Source of the DNA: Treponema sp.
GTDB lineage: Bacteria > Spirochaetota > Spirochaetia > Treponematales > Breznakiellaceae
DNA: 5,089 nt
Direction of reading: 5' to 3'
Assembly: GCA_031257595.1 (NCBI GenBank)
Contig: JAIROH010000135.1
Location: 1 to 5,089, forward strand
In this document: positions 4,951 through 5,089 of the stretch, in pieces
How the letters are laid out: the number at the start of each line of letters is the position of its first letter
Numbering within the stretch: the first letter of the stretch is position 1
Program-made: the position numbers and the translations under genes
The notes under the pieces: generated by a model
What the model was told of the DNA's origin: nothing
Seen by the model: the letters and a program-made list of their open reading frames with translations, nothing else
The model's database searches: none

Positions 4951-5089
4951 CAGACGGATCGCCAGCGGAAAGAGACGGTGGAACCGGTATTCGGGATAAT
5001 AAAGCAGGCGATGGGATTCCGGCAATTTCTGTTACGGGGGCTTGAGAAGGTGAATCTGGAATGGGAGATCGTCTGTCTTGGGTATAATA
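4951..5089 (+). pseudogene. IS1182-family transposase remnant, C-terminal part only (runs off window)
   Basis: The plus-strand frame reads QTDRQRKETVEPVFGII and then KQAMGFRQFLLRGLEKVN and LEWEIVCLGYN to the window end. RKETVEPVFGIIK, MGFRQFLLRGL and EWxxVCLxYN are hallmark C-terminal motifs of IS1182-type DDE transposases; the Glu of TVEPVFG is the likely third catalytic acid. The same frame upstream (from 4876 after a TAG) does not resemble the transposase and has no start or other catalytic motifs, so the N-terminal three quarters is missing. The element is therefore a 5'-truncated remnant here. Whether the 3' end and its terminal repeat survive lies beyond the window. It sits immediately upstream of the membrane gene, on the opposite strand. 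Confidence 0.75.

Overview
The window looks like chromosomal DNA of a spirochaete, most likely a Treponema-type organism of moderate GC. The main evidence is a tandem pair of periplasmic-flagellum sheath genes (flaA family), which are characteristic of spirochaetes. They lie near a class II fructose-bisphosphate aldolase gene. From memory, Treponema pallidum has the same neighbourhood (aldolase near TP0662, flaA-type genes near TP0663/TP0664). I could not check this by search.

Layout: (1) 1-204, + strand, is the C-terminal end of a winged-helix protein cut by the window edge. (2) 249-1835, - strand, is a two-gene flaA operon. The promoter-proximal gene (978-1835) and the distal gene (249-968) are 9 bases apart, and the stop codon of the first overlaps the Shine-Dalgarno of the second. 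A promoter with both hexamers matching the sigma-70 consensus and 17-base spacing (1882-1910) drives the pair. (3) 1930-2874, - strand, is an unrecognised, very GC-rich gene for a membrane-anchored, probably periplasmic protein with a faint resemblance to sugar/nucleoside-binding proteins. (4) 2875-3015 is a divergent intergenic region with two overlapping candidate promoters and a small perfect inverted repeat. (5) 3016-4014, + strand, is fba. (6) 4015-4227 is non-coding. It contains a GC-rich hairpin and then a compact foldback element of about 132 bp, flanked by TA and built from two long perfect palindromes with related outer ends. (7) 4228-4842, - strand, is a polytopic membrane protein whose stop codon lies on the edge of the foldback element. 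Its 5' end overlaps a 28-codon ORF by ATGA, suggesting either translational coupling or a one-base frameshift. (8) From about 4951 to the window end, + strand, is the C-terminal part of an IS1182-type transposase with no sign of the rest of its gene upstream.

The two FlaA proteins are probably exported to the periplasm and coat the FlaB core of the endoflagella. Fba is a cytoplasmic glycolytic/gluconeogenic enzyme and has no obvious functional link to them beyond apparently conserved gene order. The right third of the window (4015-5089) carries the mobile-element traces: a MITE/REP-like foldback on one side of the membrane gene and an IS remnant on the other. I found no tRNA, rRNA, CRISPR array or defence system. 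The most interesting unexplained items are the TA-flanked foldback element at the stop codon, the possible frameshift at the start of the membrane gene, and the unknown GC-rich anchored protein beside flaA.
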